This document shows, piece by piece, positions 42,091 to 53,920 of a stretch of DNA of 64,000 bases (the stretch's first letter is position 1; each line of letters starts with the position of its first letter). The notes beneath the pieces are model-generated. The model was not told the DNA's origin, searched no databases, and was given only the letters and a program-made list of their open reading frames with translations. Origin of the DNA: Siphonodentalium dalli (taxonomy: Eukaryota; Mollusca; Scaphopoda; Gadilida; Siphonodentaliidae); NCBI GenBank assembly GCA_032622095.1, contig CP136063.1, forward strand, positions 272,361,426 through 272,425,425, written 5' to 3'. The position numbers and the translations under genes were made by a program.

Positions 42091-45030
42091 ATTACACATA
42101 AAGAACGCTCATTGTTAGTCTTACTCCTGGTATGTTACATATAAAGAACGCACATTGTTAGTCTTACTCCTGATATGTTACAAATAAAGAGCGTTCATTG
42201 CTAGTCTATTCCTGTTATGTTACAAATAAAGAGCGTTCATTGTTAGACTATTCCTGGTATGTTACAAATAAAGAGCGTTCATTGTTAGTCTTACTCCTGG
42301 TATGTTACAAATAAAGAAAGCTCATTGTTAGTCTATTCCTGGTATGTTATAAATAAAGAGCGTTCATTGTTAGTCTTACTCCTGGTATGTTACCAATAAA
42401 GAACGCTCATTATTGGTATATTCCTGGTATGTTACAAATAAAGAGCGTTCGATGTTAGTCCTACTCATTGTATGTTAAAAATAAAGACCGTTCATTGTTA
42501 GTCTTATTCCTGGTATGTTACAAATAAAGAGCGTTCATTGTTCGTCTATTCATGGTATGTAACCAACAAAGAGCGTCCATTGTTAGTCTTATTCATGGTA
42601 TGTTACAAATAAAGAGCGTTCACTGTTAGTCACCTCCTGGTAAATAACCAATAATGAGCGTTCATTGTTAGTCTATTCCTGGTATGTTACAATAAAGATC
42701 ATTCATTGTTAGTCGTATTCCTGGTATGTTACAAATAAAGAGCATTCATTGTTAGTCTATTCCTGGTATGTTACAAATAAAGAGCGTTTATTGTTAGTCT
42801 ATTCCTGGTATGTAGCCAACAAAGAACTTTCATTGTTAGTCTTATTCCTAGTATGTTACACATTAAGAGCGTTCATTGTTAGTCTATTCATTGTTTGTTA
42901 CCAATAAAGACCGTTCATTGTTAGTCTTAGTCATGTTATGTTAGAAATAAAGATTGTCTCTTGTTAGTATATTCATGGTATGTTACAAATAAAGATAGTT
43001 CATTGTTAGTCTTATTTCTGGTATGTTACAAATCAAGAGCGTTCATTGTTAGTCTTACACATTGTATGTTAAAAATAAAGAGCGTTCATTGTTAGTCTAT
43101 TCCTGGTTTGTTATAAATAAATAACGCTCATTGTTATATAGTCTATTCTTGGTATGTTTCAAATAAAGAGCGTTCATTGTTAGTCTATTCCTGGTATGTT
43201 ACAAATAAAGAGCATTCATTGTTATTCTATTCCTGGTATGTTACAAATAACGAGCGTTCATTGCTAGTCTATTCCCGTTATGTTACAAATAAAGAGCGTT
43301 CATTGTTAGGCTATTACTGGTATGTTACACATAAAGAGCGTTCATTGTTTGTATTATTCCTGGTATGTTACAAATAAAGAACGCTCATTGTTAGTCTATT
43401 CCTGGTATGTTACAAATAAAGAACGTTCATTTTTAGTCTATCCCTGGTATGTTACAATAAAGATCGTCATTGTTAGTCTATTCCTGGTATGTTACAAATA
43501 AAGAGCGTTCATTGTTAGTCTATTCATGGTATGTTACAAATAAAGAACGTCCATTGTTATTCTTATTCATGGTATGTTACAAATAAAGAGCGTTCATTGT
43601 TAGTCTTATTCCTGGTATGATACACATAAAAAGCGTTCATTGTTAGTCTACTCATTGTATGTTACCAATAAAGACCGTTCAGTGTTAGTTTTAGTCATGG
43701 TATGTTACAAATTAAGAGCGTTCATTGTTAGTATATTCATGGTATGTTACAAATAAAGATCGTTCATTGTTAGTCATATTCCTGGTATGTTACAAATAAA
43801 GAGCGTTCAATGTTAGTCTTACTCATTGTATGTTAAAAATAAAGACCGTTCATTGTTAGTCTTAGTCATGGTATGTTAGAAATAAAGAGCTTTCCTTGTT
43901 AGTATATTCATTGTATGTTACAAATAAAGATCGTTCATTGTTAGTCTTATTCCTGGTATGTTACACATAAAGAGCGTTCATTGTTAGTCTAATCATTGTA
44001 TGTTACCAATAAAGACTGTTCAGTGTTAGTCTTAGTCATGGTATCTTACAAATAAAGAACGCTCATTGTTAGTCTTATTCCTGGTATGATACAAATAACG
44101 AACTCTCATTGTTAGTCTTATTCCTGGTATGTTACTAATAAAGAGCGTTCACTGTTAGTCTAGTCCTTGTATGTTACAAATAAAGAACGCTCATTGATAG
44201 TCTTACTCCTGGTATGTAACCAACAAAGAACGTCCATTGTTAGTCTTATTCATGGTATGTTACAAATAAAGAGCGTTCACTGTTAATATATTCCTGGTAT
44301 ATAACTAACAAAGAACGTCTATTGTTGGTATATTCCTGGTATGTTACAAATAAAGCGCGTTCATAGTTAGTCTTACTCATGGTATGGTACAAATAAAGAG
44401 CGTTCATTGCTAGTCTTATTTCTGGTATGTAACCAACAAAGAACGTCATTTGTTAGTCTTATTCACTTATTCATTGTATGTTACAAATAAAGAGCGTTCA
44501 TTGATAGTCTTATTCCTGCTATGTAACCAACAAAGAACGTCCACTGTTAGTCTTACTCCTGGTATGTTACAAATAAAGAGCGTTCATTGTTAGTCTTACT
44601 CCTGGTATGTTACAAATAAAGAGCGTTCATTGCTAGTCTTATTCCTGGATTCTAACCAACAAAGAACGTCCATTGTTAGTCTTATTCATGGTATGTTACA
44701 AATAAAGAGAGTTCATTGCTAGTCTTATTCCTGGTATGTAACCAACACAGAACGTCCATTGTTAGTCTTATTCATGGTATGTTACAAATAAAGAGCGTTC
44801 ATTGCTAGTCTTATTCCTGGTATGTTACAAATAAATAGCGTTCATTGTTAGTCTATTCCTGGTATGTTACAAATAAAGAACGCTCATTGTTAGTCTATTC
44901 CTGGTATGTTACAAATAAAGAACGCTCATTGTTAGTCTATTCCTGGTATGTTACAAATAAAGAGCGTTCATTGTTAGTCTATGCCTGGTATGTTACAAAT
45001 AAAGAACGCTCATTGTTAGTCTATTCCTGG

Positions 45031-45125
45031 TCACTATAGTCTATTACTAATGCAAAACCTCCATATCTTTCTGATAATAGCTTTAACGATATAACATTCA
45101 GCATGCATAATTGTTACCATCATAT
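45031..45125. repeat. Segment C stub (95 bp)
   Basis: The first 95 bp of segment C occur here, ending TTACCATCATAT, where satellite (AAAGAGCGTTCACTG) resumes. The left junction CTATTCCTGG|TCACTATAG matches the full copies, so this is a truncated derivative of the same insertion. Confidence 0.87.
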
Positions 45126-46700
45126 AAAGAGCGTTCACTGTTAATCTATTCCTGGTATATAACTAACAAAGAACGTCTATTGTTGGTATATTCCTGGTAT
45201 GTTACAAATAAAGCGCGTTCATAGTTAGTCTTACTCATGGTATGGTACAAATAAAGAGCGTTCATTGCTAGTATTATTCCTGATATGTAACCAGCAAAGA
45301 ACGTCCATTGTTAGTCTTATTCGTTGTATGCTACAAATAAGGAGCGTTTATTGCTAGTCTTAATCCTGGTATGTAACCAACAAAGAACGTCCATTGTTAG
45401 TCTTATTCATGGTATGTTAAAAATAAAGAGCGTTCATTGCTAGTCTTATTTCTGGTATGTAACCAACAAAGAACGTCAATTGTTAGTCTTATTCATTGTA
45501 TGTTACAAATAAAGAGCGTTCATTGATAGTCTTATTCCTGCTATGTAACCAACAAAGAACGTCCACTGTTAGTCTTACTCCTGGTATGTTACAAATAAAG
45601 AGCGTTCATTGTTAGTCTTACTCCTGGTATGTTGCAAATAAAGAGCGTTCATTGCTAGTCTTATTCCTGGATTCTAACCAACAAAGAACGTCCATTGTTA
45701 GTCTTATTCAAGGTATGTTACAAATAAAGAGAGTTCATTGCTAGTCTTATTCCTGGTATGTAACCAACACAGAACGTCCATTGTTAGTCTTATTCATGGT
45801 ATGTTACAAATAAAGAGCGTTCATTGCTAGTCTTATTCCTGGTATGTTACAAATAAATAGCGTTCATTGTTAGTCTACTCCGGGTATGTTACAAATAAAG
45901 AACGCTCATTGTTAGTCTATTCCTGGTATGTTACAAATAAAGAACGCTCATTGTTAGTCTATTCCTGGCATGTTACAAATAAAGAGCGTTCATTGCTAGT
46001 CTTATTCCTGGTATATAACGAACAAAGAGCGTTCATTGTTAGTCTTACTCCTGGTATGTTACGAATAAATAGCGTTCATTGTTAGTCTATTCCTGGTATG
46101 TTACAAATAAAGTGCGTTCATTGCTAGTCTTATTCCTGGTAGTCTTATTCCTGGTATGTTACAAATAAAGAACGCTCATTGTTAGTCTATTCCTGGTATG
46201 TTACAAATAAAGAACGTCCATTGTTAGTCTTAATCCTGGTATGTTACAAATAAAGAACGTTCATTGCTAGTCTTATTCCTGGTATGTTACAAATAAGGAA
46301 CGTCCATTGTTAGTATATTCCTGGTATGTTACAAATAAAGAGCATTCATTGTTAGTCTTACTCCTGGTATGTTACAAATAAAGAGCGCTCATTGTTAGTC
46401 TTATTCCTGGTATGTTACAAATAAAGAGCGTTCATTGTTAGTCTTATTCCTGGTATGTTACAAATAAAGAGCGTTCATTGTTAGTTTATTCCTGGTATGT
46501 TACAAATAAGGAACGCCCATTGTTAGTCTTATTCCTGGTGTGTTACAAATAAAGAGCGTTCATTGTTAGTCTTATTCCTGGTATGTTTCAAATAAAGAGC
46601 GTTCATTGTTAGTTTATTCCTGGTATGTTACAAATAAGGAACGCCCATTGTTAGTCTTATTCCTGGTATGTTACAAATAGAGAGCGTTCATTGTTAGTCT

Positions 46701-47079
46701 AATCTGCAAGGCCAGTGTCTAGTTGAAACATTCAAAAACATATATTCTTGAACTTTATTAACGCATGCCAAACTACTAGTGTTAGCGCTGCCACTTGACA
46801 AATTTGCTGATGGCAAAAATAATTCAAATTTGGCAAAAACAAAATTCCCGGTGAAATTAAGCCTCTGCGTGGTCTTTCCTCCACCCGTAAAATTGACAAC
46901 GTCGTGTGTGTCCTTGCGGCTGGAACGACGATAAACCCTAACAAACAAACAAACAAACATAGCAAATCCTCTTGTGATGCGCCCTTCTGATAAGGCAAAC
47001 CTTCTATCGTGTTATTGTTTGATTATTGGTGTATTATGTGGTGATAAACTAGAGATGCGAATATAATTATTAACTACTC
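46701..47079. repeat. Element A, copy 7
   Basis: This copy differs from copy 1 by AAGGCAAACC in place of AAGGCAACCC. Its junctions and flanks follow the unit 1 arrangement. Confidence 0.9.
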
Positions 47080-50000
47080 ATGGAATGTTACAAATAAAGA
47101 GCGTTCATTGCTAGTATTATTCCTGGTATGTAACCAACAAAGAACGTCCATTGTTAGTCTTATGCATTGTATGCTACAAGTAAGGAACGTTCATTGCTAG
47201 TCTTAATCCTGGTATGGAACCAACAAAGAACGTCCATTGTTAGTCTTATTCATTGTATGTTACAAATAAAGAGCGTTCCTTGCTAGTCTTATTCCTGGTA
47301 TGTAATCAACAAAGAATGTCCACTGCTAGTCTTACTCCTGGTAGGCTACAAATAAAAAGCGTTCATTGTTATTCTTACTCCTGGTATGTTACAAATAAAG
47401 AGCGTCCATTGCTAGTCTTATTCCTGGAATGTAACCAACAAAGAACGTCCATTGTTAGTCTTATTCATGGTATGTTACAAATAAAGAGCGTTCATTGCTA
47501 GTCTTATTCCTGGTATGTAACCAACAAAGAACGTCCATTGTTAGTCTTATTCATGGTATGTTACACATAAAGAGCGTTCATTGCTAGTCTTATTCCTGGT
47601 ATGTTACAAATAAAGAGCGTTCATTGTTAGTCTATTCCTGGTATGTTACAAATAAAGAACGCTCATTGTTAGTCTATTCCTGGTAAGTTACAAATAAAGA
47701 ACGCTCATTGCTAGTCTATTCCTGGTATGTTACAAATAAAGAGCGTTCATTGTTAGTCTATTCCTGGTATGTTACAAATAAAGAACGCTCATTGTTCGTC
47801 TATTCCTGGTATGTTACAAATAAAGAGGGTTCATCGTTAGTCTATTCCTGGTTTGTTACAAATAAAGAACGCTCATTGTTAGTCTATTACTGGTATGTTA
47901 CAAATAAAGAGCGTTCATCGTTAGTCTATTCCTGGTATGTTACAAATAAAGAACGCTCATCGTTTGTCTATTCCTGGTATGTTACAAATAAAGAACACTC
48001 ATTGTTAGTCTATTCCTGGTATGTTATAAATAAAGAGTGTTCATTGTTAGTCTATTCCTGATATATTACACATAAAGAACGCTCATTGTTAGTCTTACTC
48101 CTGGTATGTTACATATAAAGAACGCACATTGTTAGTCTTACTCCTGATATGTTACAAATAAAGAGCGTTCATTGCTAGTCTATTCCTGTTATGTTACAAA
48201 TAAAGAGCGTTCATTGTTAGACTATTCCTGGTATGTTACAAATAAAGAGCGTTCATTGTTAGTCTTACTCCTGGTATGTTACAAATAAAGAAAGCTCATT
48301 GTTAGTCTATTCCTGGTATGTTATAAATAAAGAGCGTTCATTGTTAGTCTTACTCCTGGTATGTTACCAATAAAGAACGCTCATTATTGGTATATTCCTG
48401 GTATGTTACAAATAAAGAGCGTTCGATGTTAGTCCTACTCATTGTATGTTAAAAATAAAGACCGTTCATTGTTAGTCTTATTCCTGGTATGTTACAAATA
48501 AAGATCGTTCATTGTTCGTCTATTCATGGTATGTAACCAACAAAGAGCGTCCATTGTTAGTCTTATTCATGGTATGTTACAAATAAAGAGCGTTCACTGT
48601 TAGTCACCTCCTGGTAAATAACCAATAATGAGCGTTCATTGTTAGTCTATTCCTGGTATGTTACAATAAAGATCATTCATTGTTAGTCGTATTCCTGGTA
48701 TGTTACAAATAAAGAGCATTCATTGTTAGTCTATTCCTGGTATGTTACAAATAAAGAGCGTTTATTGTTAGTCTATTCCTGGTATGTAGCCAACAAAGAA
48801 CTTTCATTGTTAGTCTTATTCCTAGTATGTTACACATTAAGAGCGTTCATTGTTAGTCTATTCATTGTTTGTTACCAATAAAGACCGTTCATTGTTAGTC
48901 TTAGTCATGTTATGTTAGAAATAAAGATTGTCTCTTGTTAGTATATTCATGGTATGTTACAAATAAAGATAGGTCATTGTTAGTCTTATTCCTGGTATGT
49001 TACAAATCAAGAGCGTTCATTGTTAGTCTTACACATTGTATGTTAAAAATAAAGAGCGTTCATTGTTAGTCTATTCCTGGTTTTTTATAAATAAATAACG
49101 CTCATTGTTATATAGTCTATTCTTGGTATGTTTCAAATAAAGAGCGTTCATTGTTAGTCTATTCCTGGTATGTTACAAATAAAGAGCATTCATTGTTATT
49201 CTATTCCTGGTATGTTACAAATAACGAGCGTTCATTGCTAGTCTATTCCCGTTATGTTACAAATAAAGAGCGTTCATTGTTAGACTATTACTGGTATGTT
49301 ACACATAAAGAGCGTTCATTGTTTGTATTATTCCTGGTATGTTACAAATAAAGAACGCTCATTGTTAGTCTATTCCTGGTATGTTACACATAAAGAGCGT
49401 TCATTTTTAGTCTATCCCTGGTATGTTACAATAAAGAGCGTCATTGTTAGTCTATTCCTGGTATGTTACAAATAAAGAGCGTTCATTGTTAGTCTATTCA
49501 TGGTATGTTACAAATAAAGAACGTCCATTGTTATTCTTATTCATGGTATGTTACAAATAAAGAGCGTTCATTGTTAGTCTTATTCCTGGTATGATACACA
49601 TAAAAAGCGTTCATTGTTAGTCTACTCATTGTATGTTACCAATAAAGACCGTTCATTGTTAGTCTTAGTCATGGTATGTTACAAATTAAGAGCGTTCATT
49701 GTTAGTATATTCATGGTATGTTACAAATAAAGATCGTTCATTGTTAGTCATATTCCTGGTATGTTACAAATAAAGAGCGTTCAATGTTAGTCTTACTCAT
49801 TGTATGTTAAAAATAAAGACCGTTCATTGTTAGTCTTAGTCATGGTATGTTAGAAATAAAGAGCTTTCCTTGTTAGTATATTCATTGTATGTTACAAATA
49901 AAGATCGTTCATTGTTAGTCTTATTCCTGGTATGTTACACATAAAGAGCGTTCATTGTTAGTCTACTCATTGTATGTTACCAATAAAGACTGTTCAGTGT

Positions 50001-51167
50001 TAGTCTTAGTCATGGTATGTTACAAATAAAGAACGCTCATTGTTAGTCTTATTCCTGGTATGTTACAAATAACGAACTCTCATTGTTAGTCTTATTCCTG
50101 GTATGTTACTAATAAAGAGCGTTCATTGTTAGTCTAGTCCTTGTATGTTACAAATAAAGAACGCTCATTGATAGTCTTACTCCTGGTATGTAACCAACAA
50201 AGAACGTCCATTGTTAGTCTTATTCATGGTATGTTACAAATAAAGAGCGTTCACTGTTAATATATTCCTGGTATATAACTAACAAAGAACGTCTATTGTT
50301 GGTAATTCCTGGTATGTTACAAATAAAGCGCGTTCATAGTTAGTCTTACTCATGGTATGGTACAAATAAAGAGCGTTCATTGCTAGTATTATTCCTGGTA
50401 TGTAACCAGCAAAGAACGTCCATTGTTAGTCTTATTCGTTGTATGCTACAAATAAGGAGCGTTTATTGCTAGTCTTAATCCTGGTATGTAACCAACAAAG
50501 AACGTCCATTGTTAGTCTTATTCATGGTATGTTAAAAATAAAGAGCGTTCATTGCTAGTCTTATTTCTGGTATGTAACCAACAAAGAACGTCCATTGTTA
50601 GTCTTATTCATTGTATGTTACAAATAAAGAGCGTTCATTGATAGTCTTATTCCTGCTATGTAACCAACAAAGAACGTCCACTGTTAGTCTTACTCCTGGT
50701 ATGTTACAAATAAAGAGCGTTCATTGTTAGTCTTACTCCTGGTATGTTACAAATAAAGAGCGTTCATTGCTAGTCTTATTCCTGGATTCTAACCAACAAA
50801 GAACGTCCATTGTTAGTCTTATTCATGGTATGTTACAAATAAAGAGAGTTCATTGCTAGTCTTATTCCTGGTATGTAACCAACACAGAACGTCCATTGTT
50901 AGTCTTATTCATGGTATGTTACAAATAAAGAGCGTTCATTGCTAGTCTTATTCCTGGTATGTTACAAATAAATAGCGTTCATTGTTAGTCTATTCCTGGT
51001 ATGTTACAAATAAAGAACGCTCATTGTTAGTCTATTCCTGGTATGTTACAAATAAAGAACGCTCATTGTTAGTCTATTCCTGGTATGTTACAAATAAAGA
51101 GCGTTCATTGTTAGTCTATGCCTGGTATGTTACAAATAAAGAACGCTCATTGTTAGTCTATTCCTGG

Positions 51168-51877
51168 TCACTATAGTCTATTACTAATGCAAAACCTCCA
51201 TATCTTTCTGATAATAGCTTTAACGATATAACATTCAGCATGCATAATTGTTACCATCATATATTGTTACTTCTTGGAATTTGAATACGTGTAACTCGTA
51301 TTCGCTCATCAGCCATATTCTAATTAATAGCAGCATGTATAATGTGCATGTTCTGCACGCAGACTGTGACGCAGTATACTCGAGACATAACATATGGATC
51401 AATGCTATGTCACGATTGTCATTTGTGTCTTTATTTACACAGTCCATGCTCTTAAACAGAATGTATTGAAACCCAAATTATGAAGCCAATATTGAAATAG
51501 TGCATTACTCAAAACCAAATGCTATATAGCTATTAGACAAAAATCCTATATATTTGGAAATGTTATTAGACCAAATCCTGTGTAGTTGGAAATTGTATGG
51601 TCTCACCCACAGTTGGACCCCTTTGGTACGTCCCTATTTGGCAATACCAGGTAATATATAAACCAAGTTTGATTTAAAAAACAAAAGCCAGTTACCCCAA
51701 TGTGAGTGGTTTAGCTTTGTTATTTAATTACGCTAACGCATGGTCATATTACCATATTTATTCTTGTCGACCACATCCATCGATAACTTATATAGTGCGT
51801 AGAAATAACCACACGGAACATGGTGCTGTTATCCCTCACACGAACAAGTACCCTTATGATTTTCGCGACGTTTGATT
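51168..51877. repeat. Segment C, full copy 1 (710 bp)
   Basis: Satellite stops at CTATTCCTGG and AT-rich non-satellite DNA begins TCACTATAGTCTATTACTAA. The TAGTCTATT near its start matches the monomer and may be a monomer remnant or junction microhomology. No gene is recognisable; the overlapping frames at 51235-51469 on both strands are short and featureless. Within it, 51531-51596 is a two-copy 33-bp tandem repeat (units starting TATTAGAC). It runs straight into element A. Confidence 0.88.
51531..51596 (+). repeat. 33-bp tandem pair inside segment C
   Basis: Two diverged units begin TATTAGACAAAAATCC and TATTAGACCAAATCC and both continue to a TTGGAAAT motif. Their 33-bp period is unrelated to the satellite. 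Confidence 0.7.
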
Positions 51878-52252
51878 AATCTGCAAGGCCAGTTTCTAGT
51901 TGAAACATTCAAAAACATATATTCTTGAACTTTATTAACGCATGCCATACTACTAGTGTTCGCGCTGCCACTTGACAAATTTGCTGATGGCAAAAATAAT
52001 TCAAATTTGGCAAAAAATAAATTCCCGGTGCAATTAAGCATCTGCGTGGTCTTTCCTCCACCCGTAAAATTGACAATGTCGTGTGTGGCCTTGCGGCTGG
52101 AACGACGATAAACCCTAACAAACTAACAAACATAGCAAATCCTCTTGTGATGCGCCCTTCTGATAAGGCAACCCTTCTATCGTGTTATTGTTTGATTATT
52201 GGTGTATTATGTGGTGATAAACTAGAGATGCGAATATAATTATTAACTACTC
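51878..52252. repeat. Element A, diverged copy in its likely native context
   Basis: This 375-bp copy is flanked by segment C on the left (GACGTTTGATT|AATCTGC) and by unique DNA on the right (TACTC|GCTTTTCTATC), with no satellite on either side. It carries several changes absent from the embedded copies: AGTTTCTAG, CCATACTAC, GTGTTCGCG, AAATAAATTCC, GGTGCAATTAAGCATC and AACAAACTAACAAAC. The last ~125 bp is the same as in the embedded copies. Confidence 0.9.
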
Positions 52253-52974
52253 GCTTTTCTATCGATATCAAAAGTTGTTCAAACCGCGAGTGTCAGAACA
52301 TAAGACTCAAAGTTGCAGAAAATGATACTTCCAAGGATAGTATTTGGCAAATGTTGAAATAATTTAGCAAACAAAAATTTCGTTTGGCGAATTATATGGC
52401 AAAGCAAATTTTGGTCCAGCGCGGACCCTGCAAACTACAAAACGTTAGAGCAGATTAGAAATTTACTCCTCCTTAAAGTCAGATAAACGCGTGAAACCGG
52501 ATCCCGACTAGCGACCATACATCGACCAACTTAGATTGCAATAATGGGGACAAGTACCGATAAGCAACCAATAAGTTTACATGTCCAATAAGTTTACCTT
52601 TCTTTGACTGAACGCAGGAACAATGTACCAGGGACAAACAATGCATAGCGTAAGTGCGATCGACATCCAAATTGGTATATGTACTCGTGTGTATACAGCA
52701 ATAAAATGTGTCTAAGATACTCCGTGTATCGGAGTTGAACATCAGCGTGAGTTTTCTAACAAACTTTAAAATGGACGTATCCATAACCAACGAACGTCTC
52801 TTGGTTGTGTTACATCAAATCAATTACCCCAAATCAAATTATATATTCGGTGTGGGCGCGTGATATCATGGCATCAAAGCCACATGGCGGCCCCAATCGT
52901 AATTCAAAGTAATTTGTCAGAACTGTCAGCACATGACAATTTGGTACGTGCTTTGATTAGATAAGTGATGTTAC

Positions 52975-53330
52975 TTAAAGGCACATGGCGGTTTGTGATT
53001 CAAAATACAGCTAATAATGTTCACTTTCGAAATTTTACAGGTACCGAAATAGGTCGATACATACATGTATACTCTGCCGTCAAATGAGCATGCTGAGTTC
53101 CCAAAAAAGACATATTGATGTAATGTAAAATACAACTTTAAACACGGTGTTTGGGTCCCAAACAAAAACAGAAAATTCCACGAGGTGGTTTAGAAAAGAG
53201 CGTTCAGTATTAGTCTATTCTAGATATCGTAGACATGAAGAGCGTTTTTTCTTCACTTTTATGTATGTGAAAAGTAGAACATAGCTGTAAAACTGCTGTA
53301 GCCATGACATGTATTGTCATAGATTACACC
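52975..53330. repeat. Interspersed repeat R, copy 1
   Basis: Three landmarks define this family: CACATGGCGGTTTG near the start (52982), AACACGGTGTTTGGGTCCCA (53141) and GTAAAACTGCTGTAGCCATG (53287). The spacing from the first to the second landmark is 159 bp, close to 153 and 157 bp in the other copies. The spacing from the second to the third is 146 bp, against 59 and 80 bp elsewhere. The extra length is where the degenerate satellite monomer lies. No coding sequence or terminal repeats are evident; it could be a non-autonomous transposon family. Confidence 0.72.
53195..53244 (+). repeat. Lone degenerate satellite monomer inside repeat R
   Basis: AAAGAGCG at 53195-53202 and GAAGAGCG at 53237-53244 are exactly 42 bp apart, the satellite period. 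The 42 bp from 53203 to 53244 match the consensus monomer at 33 of 42 positions in my hand alignment, including TTAGTCTATTC. No further monomer can be recognised on either side. It is either an old relic or a progenitor of the satellite, about 2 kb from the nearest array. Confidence 0.75.
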
Positions 53331-53417
53331 ATAAAAACGATGGCCATAATATACACATTGTAATGAATCTCTCTTGGTCTAGATATATATAAGAGTATAA
53401 ATTCAATGTGAAAGTTC

Positions 53418-53438
53418 GTCTATCTATCTGTCTATCTG
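53418..53438 (+). repeat. TCTA/TCTG simple repeat
   Basis: A short imperfect tetranucleotide run (TCTATCTATCTGTCTATCTG). The next ~100 bp, read on the minus strand, ends at this run the way a transposon tail ends in a simple repeat, but I cannot assign a family. Confidence 0.6.
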
Positions 53439-53624
53439 CCCGGATTTTCTCCCTATACCGATCTCAATTACATTTGGTCTGGTGACTCGAGGTACCCTAG
53501 CGGATGTTATCACGGTGTTAGATTTAATTAACAAATTATAAAATAAATAATAAGTGAATGGAGCAGAGCTCAATTTAAAAAAACAAAAGTGTTTTAAATA
53601 AAATATACATATTTTTATTATCTC

Positions 53625-53920
53625 AAGACACATGGCGGTTTGCACTCATAAATACATATGATAAATAATCACTTTTTAATTGTTACCGATAACGAACTGG
53701 TTTGTACTTACACGAACAACCTTTCTGCGGGCATTATATGTGTCAGGAAGAAGCATTTAATTCATACAAAATTTAACGTTTAACACGCGGTGTTTGTTCA
53801 TAAGAAAGAGCGTTTATTAAAATGAAAACGTTTATCAAATGGCTGTGACCATGGATATTAGTTTGCAGAGCTAGCATATGAAGCCGGTATATCAATGGTT
53901 CGTTTTATTTGTCAATATAT
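53625..53920. repeat. Interspersed repeat R, copy 2
   Basis: The landmarks are CACATGGCGGTTTG at 53629, AACACGCGGTGTTTG at 53782 and GGCTGTGACCATGG at 53841. After the second landmark it reads AAAGAGCGTTTATT (53805-53818), which matches the start of the satellite motif but does not continue as a monomer. The end resembles copy 3 (TTATTTGTCAATAT against GTATTTGTCAACCT). Confidence 0.7.

Larger units (their letters stand above)
35131..44660 (+). repeat. Two tandem copies of a 4765-bp segment
   Basis: Positions 35131-39895 and 39896-44660 match at a constant offset of 4765 bp, and I found no difference by eye at the sites I compared. Shared private changes include AATATGC at the start of element A, TTATTTCTGGTATG near 38249 and 43014, and TTATTCACTTATTCATTG near 39700 and 44465. 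Homology ends where one copy reads ACCAACAAAGAACGCTC and the other ACCAACAAAGAACGTCC. This is a very recent unequal exchange or an assembly duplication. Confidence 0.85.
42091..48064 (+). repeat. HOR unit 9 (5974 bp, with C stub)
   Basis: The left part to about 44660 repeats unit 8. It then reaches a 95-bp stub of segment C at 45031-45125. After the stub the satellite steps back to an earlier phase (AAAGAGCGTTCACTGTTAAT), so about 0.8 kb of phases is present twice, near 44270 and 45130. Element A at 46701-47079 and the open-frame block at 47708-48061 follow in the unit 1 arrangement. Confidence 0.86.
1..51167 (+). repeat. Satellite array, main block (42/43-bp monomer)
   Basis: Head-to-tail monomers of 42 bp (AGTCTATTCC form) or 43 bp (AGTCTTATTCC or AGTCTTACTCC form) fill this block without change of orientation. 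Recurrent monomer types include GGTATGTTACAAATAAAGAG, GGTATGTAACCAACAAAGAA, CATGGTATGTTACAAATAAA and CTTAGTCATGGTATG forms. The block is interrupted only by seven copies of element A and a 95-bp stub of segment C. The open forward frames of 60 to 136 codons arise because 42 is divisible by three and one frame lacks stops; each closes after one or more 43-bp monomers shift the frame. Many such frames begin at TTG rather than ATG. I see no signal peptide, splice structure or non-repetitive protein sequence. This is non-coding satellite DNA with high confidence. Confidence 0.98.

Noticed and set aside
1-51167. CRISPR-like array of direct repeats
   Set aside because: The repeats abut each other without spacers, vary in length and sequence, and show satellite HOR structure. 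No cas-like gene is present.
1-51167. CENP-B box or telomere-type repeat in the monomer
   Set aside because: The monomer has no match to the TTCG....A..CGGG core of the CENP-B box. GTTAGTC only superficially resembles TTAGGG. A centromeric role cannot be claimed from sequence.
51235-51469. Overlapping frames on both strands in segment C
   Set aside because: They are mutually antisense, short and featureless. Conservation in the second copy reflects a recent duplication of the whole segment.
52479-52784. Minus-strand frame of about 100 codons in segment D
   Set aside because: There is no motif, domain, membrane segment or relative among neighbours. The length is within chance for 4 kb of unique sequence.
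53440-53540. Possible transposon terminus beside the TCTA/TCTG run
   Set aside because: Read on the minus strand it looks like a tail ending in a simple repeat, but I could not find a partner end, a target-site duplication or a family I am sure of.
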